A stretch of 64,000 bases of DNA, from NCBI GenBank assembly GCA_964452045.1, contig CAYVKM010000007.1, positions 1 to 64,000 of the forward strand. The letters run 5' to 3'. Shown here in pieces: positions 61,895-64,000 of this stretch. The translations under genes were made by a program, and so were the position numbers. The notes under the pieces were generated by a model that saw only the letters and a program-made list of their open reading frames with translations, was not told the origin of the DNA and ran no database searches. The first letter of the stretch is position 1, and every line of letters starts with the position of its first letter. The DNA comes from CAYVKM01 sp964452045. Its GTDB lineage: Bacteria; Calditrichota; Calditrichia; RBG-13-44-9.

Positions 61895-62980
61895 ATGAAG
61901 AAGATACTTATTATTTCAGCTATTGTTATTGTTGTTCTGGTCGCCGGATTTGCCCTGATGAAAAGTGGAAATGGCAATGAGCAGCAGTATAAGATTGTAA
62001 AACCGGAAAAGGGTGAAATTGTCGATAAGGCGCTGGCCATTGGCAAAATTACGCCCCGGGACGAAATACAGGTGAAATCGAAAATTGCCGGAATTGTTAA
62101 AATTATGCATGTGGAAGTGGGAGATAAAATTAAACAGGGAGATCTGCTGGCCGATATCACACCGGATCCCACCCCGCTGGAGATAACCGAAGCCCGGCGA
62201 AATGTGGAAATAGCCAAAGTTTCCTATGATCAGGCCAGGAATGAATATAGCCGTAAAAAAGATCTGCTGGAAAAGAGCCTTATTTCAAAACAGGAATTCG
62301 AACAGGAAGAAATGGCCTATCAGCAATCAAAATTGCAGATGCAAATGGCCCAGGAAAAACTGGGACTTATCGAAAAGGGTAGAACCGAATATGCCGGCAT
62401 CAAAGTAGAATCAGTGGTCAAAGCGCCGGTCAGCGGTACCATTCTGGAAAAATTTGTCAATGTTGGCGATCCGGTCGTCCCGTTAACCTCCTACCAGGCA
62501 GGGACACCACTCTTTACCATCGCAGATATGAACGACCTGATTTTCCGGGGAACTGTTGATGAAATTGACGTGGGGAAAGTGAAGGTCGGTATGCCGGTAG
62601 AACTTAAAATTGGTGCACTTCCCGGGGTGGTGGTTAAAGGAGAAGTCTCCCGGATATCACCCAAGGCAAAGCAACAGGACAATGCCACACTCTTCGATAT
62701 TGAGATAGCCATAAATGATATTAAAGCCACTGAATTAAGGGCCGGTTATTCTGCCAATGCGGAGATCATTATTCAGAAAGTGGAAGACGTGCTCTACATT
62801 CCCGAACGACTGGTAACCTTTAAAAACGACAGTGCTTTTGTGGAAGTGGAGGATACTGCCGGACATATCCATCAGGTACAGATTGAACCGGGATTGAGCG
62901 ATGGGGTCAATCTGGAGGTTGCCCAGGGTCTGGCCATGGATGATAAGATTGTTGAAAGACCACCCAAAGAAATAAAGTAA
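61895..62980 (+). CDS. Periplasmic adaptor (membrane fusion protein) of a MacAB-type exporter
   Basis: A 361-residue HlyD/RND-type adaptor. ATG 61895 is chosen because AAGAGGAAG lies just before it and the protein then begins with an anchor helix (MKKILIISAIVIVVLVAGF); an upstream TTG at 61862 would add 11 odd residues. The barrel-sandwich/lipoyl half motif is KSKIAGIVKIMHVEVGDKIKQGDLL, a coiled-coil hairpin spans about 90-165, and VVKAPVSGTILEKFVNVGDPV returns to the lipoyl domain. The beta-barrel domain follows. It bridges an inner-membrane transporter and an outer-membrane channel. The next gene is the MacB-like permease, 37 bases on. Confidence 0.9.
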   Translation: MKKILIISAIVIVVLVAGFALMKSGNGNEQQYKIVKPEKGEIVDKALAIGKITPRDEIQVKSKIAGIVKIMHVEVGDKIKQGDLLADITPDPTPLEITEARRNVEIAKVSYDQARNEYSRKKDLLEKSLISKQEFEQEEMAYQQSKLQMQMAQEKLGLIEKGRTEYAGIKVESVVKAPVSGTILEKFVNVGDPVVPLTSYQAGTPLFTIADMNDLIFRGTVDEIDVGKVKVGMPVELKIGALPGVVVKGEVSRISPKAKQQDNATLFDIEIAINDIKATELRAGYSANAEIIIQKVEDVLYIPERLVTFKNDSAFVEVEDTAGHIHQVQIEPGLSDGVNLEVAQGLAMDDKIVERPPKEIK

Positions 62981-63017
62981 AGAAGAAAGAAAACCGGTCA
63001 ACTGAGGTTTATTATTC

Positions 63018-64000
63018 ATGATGTTTTGGAAAAATATATTGCAGTTATTTCGCGATATGCGTCATCAGAAATTACGCACAGCCCTGACGCTTTTCGGAAT
63101 CGTCTGGGGCTCGGTGGCCATCATCCTATTATTAACTTTCGGGGAAGGGCTGTATCAGGTGTCTTCCAAGGCAGCGCACGGAATGGGGGAGAGTATCTGC
63201 ATTATCTGGCCGGGCCGAACCAGCATTCCCTACGAAGGCTTGCCCCGGGGCAGATTTATCGGTTTTCAGGAAAGGGATGTGGAATTATTACGCCAGCAAA
63301 TCACTGAGATCCGTTACATCAGTCCGGAATATTCCCGCGATGCAAAAGTCCGGGTGGGTAAGGAAAGTTATACCGCATCATTGAGCGGGGTATATCCGGA
63401 ATATCAATACATGAGAAATATGATTGCCATGCCGGGAGGGCGCTTTATCAACGCCCTGGATCAGAAATATCGCCGACGGGTGGTGTTTATCGGGAATGGC
63501 GTGGAAAAAGATCTTTTCGGCGTCGGTAATGGATTGGGCAAATATATTGAAATAAATTCAACCCCGTTCCGGGTAATCGGTGTGCTCAAGGAAAAGATTC
63601 AAAACTCAAATTACAATAATATGGATTCACAACAGATTTTTATTCCCTCAACCACTTATGTTGGCATATTTGGTGATCGTTATATCAATAATATGATTTT
63701 GCAGGCGGATAAGGTTGAGTACACCGATCAGATGAAGGCAAAAACCTATCAGGTTCTCGGCCGGAAACATCGTTTTGACCCAAATGATAAAGAAGCGCTG
63801 GGAATCTGGGATACCACTGAGATGGATAAATTTTTTAATACCTTTTTCAAAGGATTTTCCATATTTCTGGCTATTGTGGGGAGTATGACCCTGATCGTGG
63901 GGGGAATCGGGGTATCCAATATCATGCATGTGGTGGTAGAAGAACGTACCCGGGAGATCGGGATCAAGAAAGCGCTTGGAGCAAAAAACCGGCTGATTCT
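63018..64000 (+). CDS. MacB-like ABC transporter permease (partial, runs off the right edge)
   Basis: The first 327 codons of a FtsX/MacB-type permease. It starts at ATG 63018 (or the adjacent ATG 63021) with TGAGGT upstream. One membrane helix near residues 22-45 is preceded by LRDMRHQK-like basic residues typical of MacB. A large periplasmic MacB_PCD domain (about 50-255) follows. The FtsX core then begins (IFLAIVGSMTLIVGGIGVSNIM, EERTREIGIKKALGAK, about 280-325) and the window ends. No ATPase domain is seen in this part, so the ATPase is probably a separate gene beyond the edge. With the adaptor it should expel a substrate; which one is unknown. Confidence 0.9.
   Translation, partial: MMFWKNILQLFRDMRHQKLRTALTLFGIVWGSVAIILLLTFGEGLYQVSSKAAHGMGESICIIWPGRTSIPYEGLPRGRFIGFQERDVELLRQQITEIRYISPEYSRDAKVRVGKESYTASLSGVYPEYQYMRNMIAMPGGRFINALDQKYRRRVVFIGNGVEKDLFGVGNGLGKYIEINSTPFRVIGVLKEKIQNSNYNNMDSQQIFIPSTTYVGIFGDRYINNMILQADKVEYTDQMKAKTYQVLGRKHRFDPNDKEALGIWDTTEMDKFFNTFFKGFSIFLAIVGSMTLIVGGIGVSNIMHVVVEERTREIGIKKALGAKNRLI

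Noticed and set aside
1..64000. CRISPR array, rRNA genes, transposases or prophage genes
   Set aside because: None were seen on either strand; the repeats present are explained by the tandem gene duplication and the tRNA-terminator copies.

Overview
The window reads as chromosome from a Gram-negative, moderately AT-rich bacterium of the FCB superphylum. The evidence is five secreted proteins with type IX secretion (T9SS) C-terminal sorting tails of the YPNPFNP type, a GWxTD-domain lipoprotein, a TonB-dependent receptor with a carboxypeptidase-like N-terminal domain, outer-membrane beta-barrels and several lipoproteins. Clear AGGAG-type ribosome binding sites before many genes fit a Calditrichota, KSB1 or Marinimicrobia-like lineage better than typical Bacteroidota. 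This placement is inference; there is no rRNA in the window.

Layout. 1-9.6 kb is a cell-surface polysaccharide locus: the end of a DegT aminotransferase, a Gfo/Idh/MocA dehydrogenase and a hexapeptide acetyltransferase (probably a diacetamido-uronic-acid branch), two large membrane fusions that each end in a degenerate phosphoglycosyl-transferase domain, and GT9, GT2 and GT4 glycosyltransferases. 9.8-18.4 kb is housekeeping and stress: an MrfA/MrfB DNA-repair pair, an FKBP lipoprotein, bifunctional Rel, GreA and PspC-type membrane proteins. 18.4-20 kb holds a YHS lipoprotein, an ArsR-type regulator broken (or recoded) by one in-frame TGA, and a tetraheme cytochrome c. 20-27 kb is a TPR protein, an NtrC-family sigma-54 activator, then clpB and a Do-type protease; a good sigma-54 promoter lies between the activator and clpB. 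27-35 kb has phosphofructokinase and a minus-strand cluster (adenylate kinase, lipoprotein, PP2C phosphatase, STAS protein, anti-sigma-type kinase, second PP2C phosphatase) that makes up a partner-switching module.

35-44 kb holds T9SS cargo: a small FN3 protein, an M36-like metalloprotease, and two nearly identical Asp-box propeller proteins created by a recent 1.5-kb tandem duplication whose joints lie inside the sorting-tail DNA. 44-58 kb has a membrane hexapeptide transferase, a TonB receptor, a hybrid histidine kinase, and a minus-strand group of a PEGA-domain Ser/Thr kinase, a TPR membrane protein and a 1375-residue T9SS protein, followed by a beta-barrel and a GWxTD lipoprotein. 58.9-61.7 kb has a stand-alone two-domain SagB-type oxidoreductase, then a hicBA toxin-antitoxin pair sitting between a tRNA-Gln gene and a decayed copy of the tRNA 3' end plus its terminator. 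The window ends in a MacA/MacB-like export system that runs off the right edge.

The most unusual observations are the paired enzyme fusions with dead-looking phosphoglycosyl-transferase domains, the sigma-54 promoter in front of clpB, the TGA-interrupted ArsR frame, the tail-to-tail recombination of T9SS genes, and the tRNA-bounded hicBA segment. No CRISPR array, prophage, transposase or rRNA gene was seen.
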